DNA of 64,000 bases from Parabacteroides sp. PF5-9. Its GTDB lineage: Bacteria; Bacteroidota; Bacteroidia; Bacteroidales; Tannerellaceae. Positions 47,321 to 56,649 of the stretch are shown here, piece after piece. Location of the stretch: positions 35,375-99,374 of the forward strand of contig NZ_JARXWG010000019.1 of assembly GCF_029893105.1 (NCBI RefSeq), written 5' to 3'. A program made the translations under genes and the position numbers. The first letter of the stretch is position 1. Each line of letters starts with the position of its first letter. The notes beneath the pieces were generated by a model, which searched no databases, was not told where the DNA came from, and worked only from the letters and a program-made list of their open reading frames with translations.

Positions 47321-48544
47321 TTAATAGGAAAAACGAATGCCGGCTGATATGTTAAAGGTGAACGGGTGATCGGAACGGACTGTCTCTATCTTTCGTTCGT
47401 CGGCCTTGAAATAGTAACTGAATCCGGGTTCAATAAAGATCGACAAAGGTTTATGGAATTGATATTGGAGACCTATTGACACATTTAATGAGGTTTCCCA
47501 CCGATCTGCAGCAACAGAAAAATGATGATCGTTGATTTTTTGACGCGCAGAAAGGCAATACTCAAGCATTCCTCCGCCGGAAAGATAAGAGGAGAAGTTC
47601 GCTTTGGAGAAAAACAACCAGTTGATTTTAATCGGCACTCCCAGATAATGAACCGTTTGATGGCCGATATATCCTCTGGTGTCATCTCTTTTTAAATCGG
47701 CGTATAGATAGTTGTAAACCAGTCCGCTTTCCAAGGCGAATTGATCTGTGATATGTTTTCTGATTGAAATTCCAACAGTTAAAGGTAACCGATGCGTATA
47801 AGAGAGCGGTAGTTCGGATCGGAGTGCGGGAGTCTGTTGATTAAAGCTGGCTCTTGTCTCGGGATCCGGATCTTCCGGGTTTTCTTCTCCCGGCTCCATT
47901 GGGGCAGGGTTGGTCACCATATCCGATTGCAGACCTCCCCACCCGGAGGAGAAAGCGGATGTTCCGGTCATAAAACCGATAGAACCACGCGAAATCGGTT
48001 TGGTTTTCGTATTTTTATTCTCATCATCCGTTGATTCAGGCAGATCAGATCCGGACTCCTGAGGCGGACCAATCGCTTTTCTTTCTGTAATAGGCTTTTC
48101 TTCCTCATCAAGAAGGATTTCCTCTTTTTCCTTTTCGGGTTCCTTTGGGGGATGATCTTCGTATTTATTCACCTCCTCTTTTGTCTGTTTTTCCATTGTT
48201 TCGACCGGCTTTTTATCTACGATGGAGGCGATAAGGGGTGAAGGAGAGACGATCGGTTGGCTTTCTATGAGTTTGATAGATGGTGCTTTCGTCTCCTTTT
48301 TTTCTATCTCCACATTCTCGGATATGACCGGAACATCACTTTTATGAAACAATAAAGGGAGGGTGATAAACAGACACAATAAAGCGATAGCCGCTACCAG
48401 CCACCAACGCATCATGACTGATTTTGTGGGTGCAGATCCGGTTAACTCCTTTTCAAGCTTTTTCCAACCATCATTGGGCAGGGGAAGCTGGAGTTCATCC
48501 TTCCGGTCACGGTATGTTTGTATGATATCGTTCTTTTTTCCCAT
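47321..48544 (-). CDS. Dual membrane-spanning anti-sigma factor (Dma-like)
   Basis: This 407-residue protein has three zones. Residues 1-45 are a cytosolic anti-sigma-like segment (MGKKNDIIQTYRDRKDELQ). Residues 47-66 are one inner-membrane helix. Residues about 70-230 are a Pro/Glu/Lys-rich periplasmic linker, and about 240-407 form an outer-membrane beta-barrel (PorT/OMP_b-brl_2 type), ending FNISAGIRFSY. This matches the dual membrane-spanning anti-sigma factors described in Bacteroides. It would hold the ECF sigma factor encoded directly upstream and release it on outer-membrane stress. Its ATG follows the sigma stop codon with no gap. Confidence 0.78.
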   Translation of the reverse strand: MGKKNDIIQTYRDRKDELQLPLPNDGWKKLEKELTGSAPTKSVMMRWWLVAAIALLCLFITLPLLFHKSDVPVISENVEIEKKETKAPSIKLIESQPIVSPSPLIASIVDKKPVETMEKQTKEEVNKYEDHPPKEPEKEKEEILLDEEEKPITERKAIGPPQESGSDLPESTDDENKNTKTKPISRGSIGFMTGTSAFSSGWGGLQSDMVTNPAPMEPGEENPEDPDPETRASFNQQTPALRSELPLSYTHRLPLTVGISIRKHITDQFALESGLVYNYLYADLKRDDTRGYIGHQTVHYLGVPIKINWLFFSKANFSSYLSGGGMLEYCLSARQKINDHHFSVAADRWETSLNVSIGLQYQFHKPLSIFIEPGFSYYFKADERKIETVRSDHPFTFNISAGIRFSY

Positions 48545-49096
48545 TCAGATTCTCTCCTGTTTTTTTAGTTGTTCCCTGATGCGATCGGCCAGTATTTTAC
48601 GGGCTCTGCTTAACTGGGATGTTGACGATTTCTCATTGATATGCAGGTGTTGAGCAATTTCTTTATGCGACCATTCTTCAAAAACATATAAATTAAATAC
48701 GGTACGATACCCGACCGGAAGATCAGTGACAAATTTCATTAATTGTTCTATTGAAATCAGACTTGCGTCTGGTTCTGGTTCTTCTGGTAATTCGGCAATA
48801 TGGTCTAAAGAGATTCCTGTTCTCAATAAATCTTTTTTACGTAAGTATTCCAGTGCTGTATTGGTGAATATTTTATTCAGCCAGGCATTTAAACTCCCCT
48901 CTCTTTTTGAGGTAAAAGAAGATATTGCTGAGAATACCTTAATAAAACCGTCATGTAAGAGATCATGCGCAATGTCCATGTCTCCCGTATACCTGTAACA
49001 AAGACGTAACATCTTCTCCGCATAAAGTTCATACAACTTTTTGCGGGAACTGTTATCTCCTTCCCGGCAACCAGAGATCATCTCGGACTCACTCAT
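48545..49096 (-). CDS. ECF sigma factor paired with the Dma-like anti-sigma factor
   Basis: This 183-residue protein (start ATG 49096; a TTG one codon earlier is less likely) has sigma region 2 (LYELYAEKMLRLCYRYTGDMDIAHDLLHDGFIKV, with DLLHDGFIKV as the conserved core) and region 4 (LPVGYRTVFNLYVFEEWSHKEIAQHL helix-turn-helix). Its stop codon is immediately followed by the ATG of the dual-membrane anti-sigma gene, so the pair is co-translated. By analogy with the Bacteroides Das/Dma pairs it should control an envelope or vesiculation regulon, including probably its own operon. Its targets are not visible here. Confidence 0.88.
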   Translation of the reverse strand: MSESEMISGCREGDNSSRKKLYELYAEKMLRLCYRYTGDMDIAHDLLHDGFIKVFSAISSFTSKREGSLNAWLNKIFTNTALEYLRKKDLLRTGISLDHIAELPEEPEPDASLISIEQLMKFVTDLPVGYRTVFNLYVFEEWSHKEIAQHLHINEKSSTSQLSRARKILADRIREQLKKQERI

Positions 49097-49235
49097 CAAT
49101 TTTTCCGTACTTTAATAGATAAATGCACATAGTTGAATTATACTGCATAAAAATAATTTTTTTTGACTGAAATGCGGAAAAAAGTGAAGATGCCCAGAGT
49201 TATCTCCTGTTTGCTGAACATCTTCCGGATCATAC

Positions 49236-49270
49236 AAAAAAGGCTATCCAATATTATTCTTGGACAGCCC
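49236..49270 (-). terminator. Rho-independent terminator after dnaJ
   Basis: On the minus strand GGGCTGTCCAA pairs with TTGGATAGCC and is followed by TTTTTT. It lies 24 bases past the dnaJ stop codon. Confidence 0.75.
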
Positions 49271-49294
49271 TTCTTTGTTTCTACGACGTTTGAC

Positions 49295-50452
49295 TTAGTC
49301 AAACATATGTCTGAATTTACTGAATATTTTTTCTTTCATGGTTTTATTCGGTTGAAAGTTAGGCGAATTCTCCCAACCGGTCATAATCTCTTTTTCCGAA
49401 TCAGACAATGTCTCGGGAATATACACACTGACATTGACCAATAAGTCGCCTGTACCATAGCTGTTGACAGAAGGCAATCCTTTGTTGCGTAAGCGAAGTA
49501 CCTTACCCGGTTGTGTTCCCGGATCAATCTTTACTTTTGCTTTTCCTTCTATGGTAGGCACTTCAACGGTTCCTCCTAATGCCGCTTGCGGAACACTTAA
49601 CAACAGGTTGTATAACAGATCGTTTTCATCACGAATTAACTCCGGATGCGGCTCTTCTTCAATCAGAATCAGCAAGTCGCCGTTTACCCCTCCATGACGT
49701 GCCGCATTTCCTTTTCCGCTCATCGATAATTGCATACCTTCGCCTACTCCGGCCGGGATATTGATTGTGATAATATCATCGTCACGAACGATACCTTCCC
49801 CTTCACATACCGTACATTTTTTTGTAATGATTTTGCCATCGCCTTCACAGGTCGGACAGACCGACTGTGTCTGCATCTGCCCCAGGAATGTATTTGTTAC
49901 CCGTGTAACCACACCGCTGCCGTGGCAGGTATCACATGTTTTGACGCTTTTATCGTCTTCCGCTCCACTGCCATGACAATGTTTACATGTAATCTGTTTT
50001 TTGACTTTGATTTTCTTTTCTACACCTTTGGCGACTTCTTTTAGGTTGAGTTTTACTTTCACTCTTAAATCGGAACCTCGGTTTACCCGGCGACCTCCTC
50101 GTGAACCTCCACCAAAACCACTGAACCCCCCAAATCCGAAATGTCCGCCAAAGATATCTCCGAACTGAGAGAATATATCATCCATCGACATCCCGCCGCC
50201 AAAACCACCACCGGATGAAGATGCACCGCCTACGCCGGCATGTCCGAATTGGTCATATCGTTGGCGCTTCTGAGCATCGCTTAATACATCATACGCCTCG
50301 GCGGCCTCTTTAAAGAGTTCTTCGGCTTCTTGATTCCCCGGGTTTTTATCGGGATGGTATTCTATAGCTTTTTTGCGATACGCTTTTTTTATCTCTTCGG
50401 CAGAAGCATCACGTGTAACACCTAATACTTCATAATAATCTCTTTTAGCCAT
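49295..50452 (-). CDS. dnaJ: Molecular chaperone DnaJ
   Basis: This 385-residue class A J-protein has the J domain at residues 1-70 with the HPD tripeptide in YHPDKNPG, a Gly/Phe-rich region (about 75-125, [16 protein letters not shown]), four CxxCxGxG zinc repeats from about 150 ([32 protein letters not shown]) and the substrate-binding C-terminal domain. DnaJ delivers unfolded proteins to DnaK and stimulates its ATPase. It follows grpE by 37 bases in one operon; dnaK is not in the window. Confidence 0.97.
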   Translation of the reverse strand: MAKRDYYEVLGVTRDASAEEIKKAYRKKAIEYHPDKNPGNQEAEELFKEAAEAYDVLSDAQKRQRYDQFGHAGVGGASSSGGGFGGGMSMDDIFSQFGDIFGGHFGFGGFSGFGGGSRGGRRVNRGSDLRVKVKLNLKEVAKGVEKKIKVKKQITCKHCHGSGAEDDKSVKTCDTCHGSGVVTRVTNTFLGQMQTQSVCPTCEGDGKIITKKCTVCEGEGIVRDDDIITINIPAGVGEGMQLSMSGKGNAARHGGVNGDLLILIEEEPHPELIRDENDLLYNLLLSVPQAALGGTVEVPTIEGKAKVKIDPGTQPGKVLRLRNKGLPSVNSYGTGDLLVNVSVYIPETLSDSEKEIMTGWENSPNFQPNKTMKEKIFSKFRHMFD

Positions 50453-50489
50453 TTATGTATTTGTTCTATTTGTCGTCAGAAAATTCCCT

Positions 50490-51071
50490 TTACTCTGCTA
50501 CAACGACTTTGGCGTGACGAATAACCTTATCGTGTAATGTATATCCGGTTTGTATTGTTTCCAAGACTTTCCCTTTTTGTTCCGGTTCCGGTGAAGGTAT
50601 GATAGCAACTGCCTCAAACATTTCTGTGTCAAACGGTTTTCCTATCGCTTCGATCGGTTTGACTCCCTGATGAGAAAGATATGAGATAAACTTGTTGTAG
50701 ATAAGTTCAATCCCTTCTTTCACAGCTTCAATATCTTCCGCTACACGAACGTTTTGAAGCGCTCTTTCAAAATCGTCGACAACCGGGAGTATATGTATCA
50801 GAGTCGATTCACCTCCACTTTTGATTAATTCTGCTTTTTCACGTAATGTTCTTTTACGGTAGTTGTCGAATTCGGCCATAAGGCGAAGATGAGCATCGTT
50901 TAAGTCATTATATTTAACCTCTAATGCCTCAACGTCCGTCAGATTGTCAGTTTCTTTCTTTTCGTCTGCCGCATCTGACTGTTCTTTCTGCAAATTTGTC
51001 GTTTCAATCAGTTCTTCATCTTCATTTGTAGGGACTCTTTTAGACTCTCCATGCTGATTTGTCGTATTCAT
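50490..51071 (-). CDS. grpE: Nucleotide exchange factor GrpE
   Basis: This 193-residue protein has an acidic, disordered N-terminus (residues 1-60), a long coiled coil with LMAEFDNYRKRTLREKAELI, and the compact C-terminal wing with LPVVDDFERAL, GKPFDTEMFEAVAIIPS and GYTLHDKVIRHAKVVVA. GrpE exchanges ADP on DnaK and acts as a thermosensor through its coiled coil. It is the first gene of grpE-dnaJ, with a promoter box and a hairpin in its leader. Confidence 0.96.
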   Translation of the reverse strand: MNTTNQHGESKRVPTNEDEELIETTNLQKEQSDAADEKKETDNLTDVEALEVKYNDLNDAHLRLMAEFDNYRKRTLREKAELIKSGGESTLIHILPVVDDFERALQNVRVAEDIEAVKEGIELIYNKFISYLSHQGVKPIEAIGKPFDTEMFEAVAIIPSPEPEQKGKVLETIQTGYTLHDKVIRHAKVVVAE

Positions 51072-51120
51072 AATTTATCTTTGTTTTTTATTTACTTGTT
51101 GGTTTTTAGATAGATAATAA

Positions 51121-51147
51121 GGGGAATGCGTCCAAAAGCATTCTCCC
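51121..51147 (-). promoter_or_regulatory. Hairpin in the grpE leader
   Basis: On the minus strand GGGAGAATGC can pair with GCATTCCCC around TTTTGGAC. It lies between the promoter box at 51188 and the grpE ATG at 51071, so it would be in the mRNA leader. It could affect expression, or be an unrelated hairpin. Confidence 0.4.
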
Positions 51148-51187
51148 GGTTTATACAACTATTCATCATATCCATTTATTATAATAT

Positions 51188-51195
51188 CAAATATA
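51188..51195 (-). promoter_or_regulatory. -7 promoter box of grpE-dnaJ
   Basis: The minus strand reads TATATTTG, 117 bases before the grpE ATG; this leaves a leader of about 110 bases. No CIRCE operator is visible. Confidence 0.5.
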
Positions 51196-51229
51196 CTGCC
51201 AACTGTTCCGAGTGATTGAAAAATATCTT

Positions 51230-51237
51230 TACCTTTG
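51230..51237 (+). promoter_or_regulatory. -7 promoter box of the PDZ protein gene
   Basis: TACCTTTG, 51 bases before the ATG at 51288, within the divergent gap shared with grpE. Confidence 0.5.
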
Positions 51238-51287
51238 TCTTATTAACAGACAATTATACTTGTCATGACTGAGAATATCGTTGTATT

Positions 51288-52709
51288 ATGAGAAAAATAA
51301 ATCTATCTGTATTACTCTTTTTGATCGCCGTTTTAAGTGTTGCACAAGGTCGAAATTCAATTTGTCGTTTAGGGTTTACCTATGAAATAAGTGGAAATCC
51401 GCATTGGGGACTGAATAAGCCGGTAGTGAACCGGGTAACTCCCTATTCACCTGCTGAATCAGCGGGGATTAAAGTAGATGATATTATCGAAGAAATAGAT
51501 GGAATACCTATTGCTCAGATCGCAGTGGATGAAATCCCGATGTTATTGAATCCGTCAGGAAACAATGAGGTGGTGATTGGCGTGCGGAATATGACAAGTC
51601 CGTTGAAGAAAGTCTTAATTTCCAAGCAGTGTAAGCCACAGAATGCCATTTCGGAAGATCAACTGGCTTCGGCTTATAATATGTACAGCCTGGAGACTAC
51701 TACCGAGCGGGAATTTATCTGTCCATTTACAACGACAACAACTGAGGATGCCTTTGATTTCGACCAAATCAAAACATTCTCATTTGCTCCGATCGAAGAG
51801 AGTAATCGCAATCTGGAAACAGTCATTAATGGAGTCGTCGAAAAGGTCTTGATCGAAAAAGGGTTGAAAGTGGATAACGACCAGCCCGATATGTTGATTG
51901 AATCCTATTATATGTTTAATGCCAACCCCAATTATGTCGGTGAAAATAAAATATTGGTGGATAAAGAAGCGTCTTTTCGCTATGATTTTACACAGAACAA
52001 GATGGTGAAACTTCCTTTTTTAAGTTATTTCGCAGCAGAGGCCGAAGCAGCTTATTTGCTTCAGTTGGGTTTGAGGTTTATCGATCAGCGTGAACTTCCG
52101 GGGCGTGTACTGTGGGAATGTATAGCCAATGAAAAGCTGGAAGAACCTTTCCGTCTGGAAGAGTATGCTCTACTGCATATCCCTTTGATGTTTATGCAAT
52201 ACCCCTATGTGAAGTACGGGCAGTATTTACCCATTAGTGTAAATAAAAAATCATATAACTATACCGGAATCAGTTATAATATTGATCGATTGGAACAGGT
52301 GCTCGATGTCGATCGCAGCTCTCCGGCTTATGCTGCAGGCATACGCCCCGGGGATATTATAGAACGTATCGGTTCCAATGCGATGAACCATTCGGCAGAA
52401 GCATTCAGTGACGGGTATAAAAAATTCATAGAGAAAACGATGATTTATCGCGATCCTGAAACTATTTATACCGATATTAATGGATTCAGGTATTGTATGT
52501 ATTGGGATACCAATAAATATCCTTTGGTCACCACTGCGATTGAAAAAAGTGAATTCCGTACAGCTTTTTCTTATTTATACTATTTTACCCCCTATGTCAA
52601 TCCTGCAGGTAATAATGCCTGTACATTCCATATCGCGCGGGGTAAAAATAAAATGGAAGTCATTATCCGTCCTACGATCCGAACGGAGTTGACGATTGGA
52701 ATTAATTAA
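51288..52709 (+). CDS. Exported protein with two PDZ domains
   Basis: This 473-residue protein has a signal peptide ending LSVA before QGRNS. Residues about 25-110 and 330-380 carry PDZ-like segments (SPAESAGIKVDDIIEEIDG and SPAYAAGIRPGDIIERIGS). The middle, about 150-260, contains NRNLETVINGVVEKVLIEKGL and resembles DUF4136-type lipoprotein domains; no protease catalytic triad is present. PDZ pairs normally bind C-termini of envelope proteins, so it may be a periplasmic adaptor. mutS2 starts 15 bases downstream, possibly in the same transcript. Confidence 0.75.
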   Translation: MRKINLSVLLFLIAVLSVAQGRNSICRLGFTYEISGNPHWGLNKPVVNRVTPYSPAESAGIKVDDIIEEIDGIPIAQIAVDEIPMLLNPSGNNEVVIGVRNMTSPLKKVLISKQCKPQNAISEDQLASAYNMYSLETTTEREFICPFTTTTTEDAFDFDQIKTFSFAPIEESNRNLETVINGVVEKVLIEKGLKVDNDQPDMLIESYYMFNANPNYVGENKILVDKEASFRYDFTQNKMVKLPFLSYFAAEAEAAYLLQLGLRFIDQRELPGRVLWECIANEKLEEPFRLEEYALLHIPLMFMQYPYVKYGQYLPISVNKKSYNYTGISYNIDRLEQVLDVDRSSPAYAAGIRPGDIIERIGSNAMNHSAEAFSDGYKKFIEKTMIYRDPETIYTDINGFRYCMYWDTNKYPLVTTAIEKSEFRTAFSYLYYFTPYVNPAGNNACTFHIARGKNKMEVIIRPTIRTELTIGIN

Positions 52710-52724
52710 AAGAATATTGACAAC

Positions 52725-55196
52725 GTGATATATCCGCAAAATTTTGAACAGAAAACAGGTTTTGATAAAATACGCCAACTAATCTCCGAAAAATGTTTAA
52801 GCCCTTTAGGGGTAGAACGGGTAGGAGAAATGAATTTCTCTTCCGAGTTCGACATAGTCTCTGTACGATTGAATCAGACGGAAGAGTTTGTTCGTATCAT
52901 TCATGGTGATATAGAGTTCCCGGCCAACTATTTTTATGATGTGCGTTATTCCCTTAAGCGTATCCGTCCGGAAGGAACTTGGTTGGATGAGAAAGAGGTG
53001 TTTGACTTAAAACGCTCTTTGCAAACCATTAATGAAATTGTCCGCTTTTTCAAACCGACCACAGAAGGCGAAGTGTTATATCCGGCTTTAACAGAGTTGG
53101 CCGGAGATGTATTGGTTTTTCCTCAACTAATCAAACAGATCGACGCCATCCTGGATAAATTCGGAAAAGTAAAAGATAATGCCTCTCCCGAACTGGCACA
53201 ACTACGTAAAGAGATGACCACAACGATGAATGGCATCTCCCGGAGTCTGCAATCCATCCTTCGCGCCGCCCAGTCGGAAGGTATCGTAGATAAAGATGTT
53301 GCGCCGACGATGCGCGACGGACGGTTGATGATCCCTGTTGCTCCGGCTTTTAAGCGAAAAATAAAAGGCATTGTCCATGATGAATCGGCAAGTGGCAAAA
53401 CGGTCTTTATCGAGCCGGATGTGGTGGTCGAAGCCAATAACCGTATACGTGAACTGGAAGGTGAAGAACGCCGGGAGATTATCCGGATATTGACCACTTT
53501 TACGGATATGCTTCGCCCCTTGATCCCTGACATCCTTCAATCGTATGAATTTCTGGCCGATATCGACTTTATTCGCGCCAAAGCCCTTTTTGCCGGGCAG
53601 ATACAGGGGATTCGGCCGGTTATGGAAAATATGCAACAGCTGGATTGGGGGCAAGCCGTGCACCCCTTACTTTACCTGTCGCATCAGCGGCAAGGTAAAA
53701 AAGTCATTCCGCTGGATATTACACTTACAGCGCAAAAAAGGCTATTGATTATTTCCGGTCCTAATGCCGGCGGGAAATCAGTCTGCTTGAAAACTGTCGG
53801 ATTGTTGCAATATATGTTGCAGTGTGGTTTACTCATACCGCTTCACGAAAGTTCAAAGACAGGCATTTTTAACCGGATATTTATTGATATAGGAGATGAA
53901 CAGAGCATAGAGAATGACCTGAGTACCTATAGTTCGCATCTGACCAATATGAAATATTTCGTCAAACATTGCGATGCGAAAACAATCATCCTGATCGATG
54001 AGTTTGGTAGCGGAACAGAACCTCAGATCGGTGGTGCCATAGCGGAAGCGCTGTTAGACCGCTTTAACCGCAATCAGAGTTATGGGGTAATTACGACCCA
54101 TTATCAGAATCTGAAACATTTTGCCGAAGAGACCGAAGGTATTGTCAATGGAGCAATGTTGTACGACCGGCATCATATGCAACCCCTGTTTCAACTGTCG
54201 ATCGGGAATCCGGGAAGTTCTTTTGCCATTGAAATAGCCAGGAAGATCGGACTGCCCGAAGAGGTGATCACTGATGCTTCCGAGAAGGTTGGAGTCGATT
54301 ATGTCAATATGGATAAATATCTGCAGGATATTGTTCGGGATAAACGTTATTGGGAAGGAAAAAGACAGAATATTCGTCAACAAGAGAAAAAACTGGAAGA
54401 TGTGACTTCACGGTATGAACAGGATCTGGAGACGGTAAATAAACAACGGAAAGAGATTATCCGCGAAGCAAAAGCCGAAGCACAACGTATTCTTTCGGAG
54501 GCCAATGCACAAATAGAGACCACTATCCGTGATATCAAAAAAGTACAGGCGGAAAAAGAACAGACCAAACTCGCCCGTAAGGCACTTGATGACTTTAAAG
54601 CCTCAGTGCTCAATGCCGATGAGGAAGATGCAAAGATCGCCCGTAAAATGGCCAAGATCAAGGAACGTAATGAACGAAAGAAACAGACACAGAAAGGGAT
54701 TTCAAACCAGCAGACGTTTAACCGGGATGTGATCGAAATTGGAGACTTTGTGCGTTTGAAAGGGCAAACATCTGTCGGAACCGTGATGGAGATACAAGGG
54801 AAACAACTACTTGTCGCTTTTGGAATGATAAAAAGTAATGTCAAATTGGAGCAACTCGAAAAAGTCAGTAAAGGACAAATCAAACGCGAATCGCCGAAAA
54901 GTACGTTTGTCAGTTCGCAGACCGTGGATGAGATGCACGAAAAGAAAATAAACTTTAAGCAGGAGATCGATGTTAGAGGAATGAGAGGAGACGAAGCGCT
55001 TCAGGCTGTTACTTATTTTGTAGACGATGCGATACAGGTCGGAGCAGGAAGGATACGTATCCTGCATGGCACGGGAACCGGTATATTGCGGCAGTTGATA
55101 CGTGATTATCTGCGCTCGGTACCTGGAATCAGACAGTATCACGACGAACACATTCAGTTCGGAGGAGCGGGGATTACTGTTGTGGAGTTGGAATGA
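52725..55196 (+). CDS. mutS2: Endonuclease MutS2
   Basis: This 823-residue protein has the MutS2 layout without MutS mismatch-recognition domains. The start is GTG at 52725 (MIYPQNFEQKTGF). Helical core first, then the ATPase with Walker A G345PNAGGKS and DEFGSGTEP, a coiled coil near 540-640, and a C-terminal Smr nuclease domain with D749VRGMRG and the HGTGTGIL motif. MutS2 suppresses recombination and cuts branched DNA or rescues collided ribosomes. Typical length and motifs are complete. Confidence 0.96.
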   Translation: MIYPQNFEQKTGFDKIRQLISEKCLSPLGVERVGEMNFSSEFDIVSVRLNQTEEFVRIIHGDIEFPANYFYDVRYSLKRIRPEGTWLDEKEVFDLKRSLQTINEIVRFFKPTTEGEVLYPALTELAGDVLVFPQLIKQIDAILDKFGKVKDNASPELAQLRKEMTTTMNGISRSLQSILRAAQSEGIVDKDVAPTMRDGRLMIPVAPAFKRKIKGIVHDESASGKTVFIEPDVVVEANNRIRELEGEERREIIRILTTFTDMLRPLIPDILQSYEFLADIDFIRAKALFAGQIQGIRPVMENMQQLDWGQAVHPLLYLSHQRQGKKVIPLDITLTAQKRLLIISGPNAGGKSVCLKTVGLLQYMLQCGLLIPLHESSKTGIFNRIFIDIGDEQSIENDLSTYSSHLTNMKYFVKHCDAKTIILIDEFGSGTEPQIGGAIAEALLDRFNRNQSYGVITTHYQNLKHFAEETEGIVNGAMLYDRHHMQPLFQLSIGNPGSSFAIEIARKIGLPEEVITDASEKVGVDYVNMDKYLQDIVRDKRYWEGKRQNIRQQEKKLEDVTSRYEQDLETVNKQRKEIIREAKAEAQRILSEANAQIETTIRDIKKVQAEKEQTKLARKALDDFKASVLNADEEDAKIARKMAKIKERNERKKQTQKGISNQQTFNRDVIEIGDFVRLKGQTSVGTVMEIQGKQLLVAFGMIKSNVKLEQLEKVSKGQIKRESPKSTFVSSQTVDEMHEKKINFKQEIDVRGMRGDEALQAVTYFVDDAIQVGAGRIRILHGTGTGILRQLIRDYLRSVPGIRQYHDEHIQFGGAGITVVELE

Positions 55197-55200
55197 TAAT

Positions 55201-55241
55201 AGATTAGAAGTGAGAATTTAGAAGTAAGAAGTGAGAAGTTA
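55201..55241. repeat. Short tandem purine-rich repeats before corA
   Basis: AGAAGTGAGAA and TTAGAAGT motifs recur three times in about 40 bases. Similar sequence begins at 43188 after the AMP-binding gene. No known role. Confidence 0.4.
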
Positions 55242-55255
55242 GAAAAGGGGCATTC

Positions 55256-56326
55256 ATGACGCATTCCGCGAATAAAAAACATAAAAAGAAGAATAATCAC
55301 CGTCTGTCGGATAAGTACGACTATGTGGGTGTGCATGATACGGAGACCAATATCCGTTTGACACAGTACAATGAAAATGTGTTGCATACAAAAAATGTGC
55401 AAACCACAGAGAGCCGTTTCAGCAAGTTGACGCACCCTGATGTCGTCAACTGGTTTCAGATAAGCGGACTCACCGATTCGGATGTAATAACACGCATCGT
55501 GCAGGAGTGCGGCCTGAATAATCTGGATGCAAAGGATATTCTGACCCCGCAACATATCATTAAAATCGAAGAGTATCATAAACGTTTACTTCTTATTCTC
55601 AACTCCAGCTACTATGATGAAAACAACGAACTCCATTCGGAACATATCAGTATCGTGGTGACTGAAAATATCGTGATTACTTTTACTGAGAGCAATAATC
55701 CCGTATTCGACAGAGTGATGGATGCCTTAAAAGATGATTTACTCCATATACGAAAGAGAGGAACAGGGCTTTTACTCGCTTTTTTATTGAATACCATTGT
55801 TGTCAACCTGGTAGAGTCGGCATCCAAAGTGCAGGAACTTCTGGAAGAGATCGAAGATCAGTTGTTAGATACGGATGCACAGAAAAAGAATTTTGGGTCG
55901 GATATCCAGCAACGCCGACGCGACTATATGGTTATCCGTAAAAACAGTCAACCGCTAAAAGAACAATTCCCTAAACTGTTGCGTAGCGAGAGCGGACTCA
56001 TCACTCCGGATATGCTTCCGGTCTATACCGATTTGTCCGACCAGATCCAGTTCATTATCCAGACCAATGAAAGTAACCGCGATATTATCTCATCATTAGT
56101 CGACCTGTATATCTCAAACAACGACATGCGCATGAACGCCATAATGAAACAACTCACCGTTGTCTCCACCTTATTTATCCCTTTAACATTCCTGGTTGGG
56201 GTATGGGGCATGAACTTTGCCTTTATGCCCGAACTCAACTGGCCTCATGGTTATGCAATAGCCTGGCTGGCCATTTTTGTCGTCGGCGGATTGACCTGGT
56301 ATTTTATGAAAAGAAAGGGATATTGA
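55256..56326 (+). CDS. corA: CorA-family magnesium/cobalt transporter
   Basis: This 356-residue protein has a large N-terminal cytosolic domain (long helices such as VQELLEEIEDQLLDTD) and two C-terminal membrane helices with the signature GMN at residues 318-320 (VWGMNFAFMPELNW). CorA pentamers take up Mg2+ (also Co2+, Ni2+), gated by bound Mg2+. It begins 60 bases after mutS2, behind a purine-rich repeat patch, and repeat copy C starts 5 bases after its stop codon. Confidence 0.93.
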   Translation: MTHSANKKHKKKNNHRLSDKYDYVGVHDTETNIRLTQYNENVLHTKNVQTTESRFSKLTHPDVVNWFQISGLTDSDVITRIVQECGLNNLDAKDILTPQHIIKIEEYHKRLLLILNSSYYDENNELHSEHISIVVTENIVITFTESNNPVFDRVMDALKDDLLHIRKRGTGLLLAFLLNTIVVNLVESASKVQELLEEIEDQLLDTDAQKKNFGSDIQQRRRDYMVIRKNSQPLKEQFPKLLRSESGLITPDMLPVYTDLSDQIQFIIQTNESNRDIISSLVDLYISNNDMRMNAIMKQLTVVSTLFIPLTFLVGVWGMNFAFMPELNWPHGYAIAWLAIFVVGGLTWYFMKRKGY

Positions 56327-56330
56327 AGCA

Positions 56331-56579
56331 CTATCTATTTTTTCTACATCATCCTATGGACATAAAAACATGATTCTGACTGTTTTTCTGTCGTATACAG
56401 ACTACTTTTTTGTTACACGTAGGTCTGTTTTTTGTTAGAGGTACCTCTAAATTATTTTACACGTACCTCTAAACGGATTTAGACGTACCTCTAAATGAAT
56501 TTAGACGTACCTCTAACAGAAAAGTGTTTATGATGCATCAAATAAACCGACAGCGACGTTACGGTTTTTGTTTGGATTC
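56331..56579. repeat. Dispersed repeat copy C with a 22-bp-period array
   Basis: Units of 22 bp start at 56412, 56434, 56456, 56478 and 56500. The outer flanks match copy A in reverse orientation (CTATCT, CATAAAAACAT, TTCTGACTGTTTTT at the left; AAATAAACCGAC, ACGGTTTTTGTTTGGA at the right), giving an element of about 249 bp. The right end AAACCG/CGGTTTTT can form a weak terminator-like hairpin, so this copy may also end the corA transcript. Confidence 0.85.
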
Positions 56580-56649
56580 ATTCACGAGGGTACAGCAAAA
56601 GGGGAGATTTTTTGTACAGCGAATAACAGATTAAATCGTATATTTTTTT

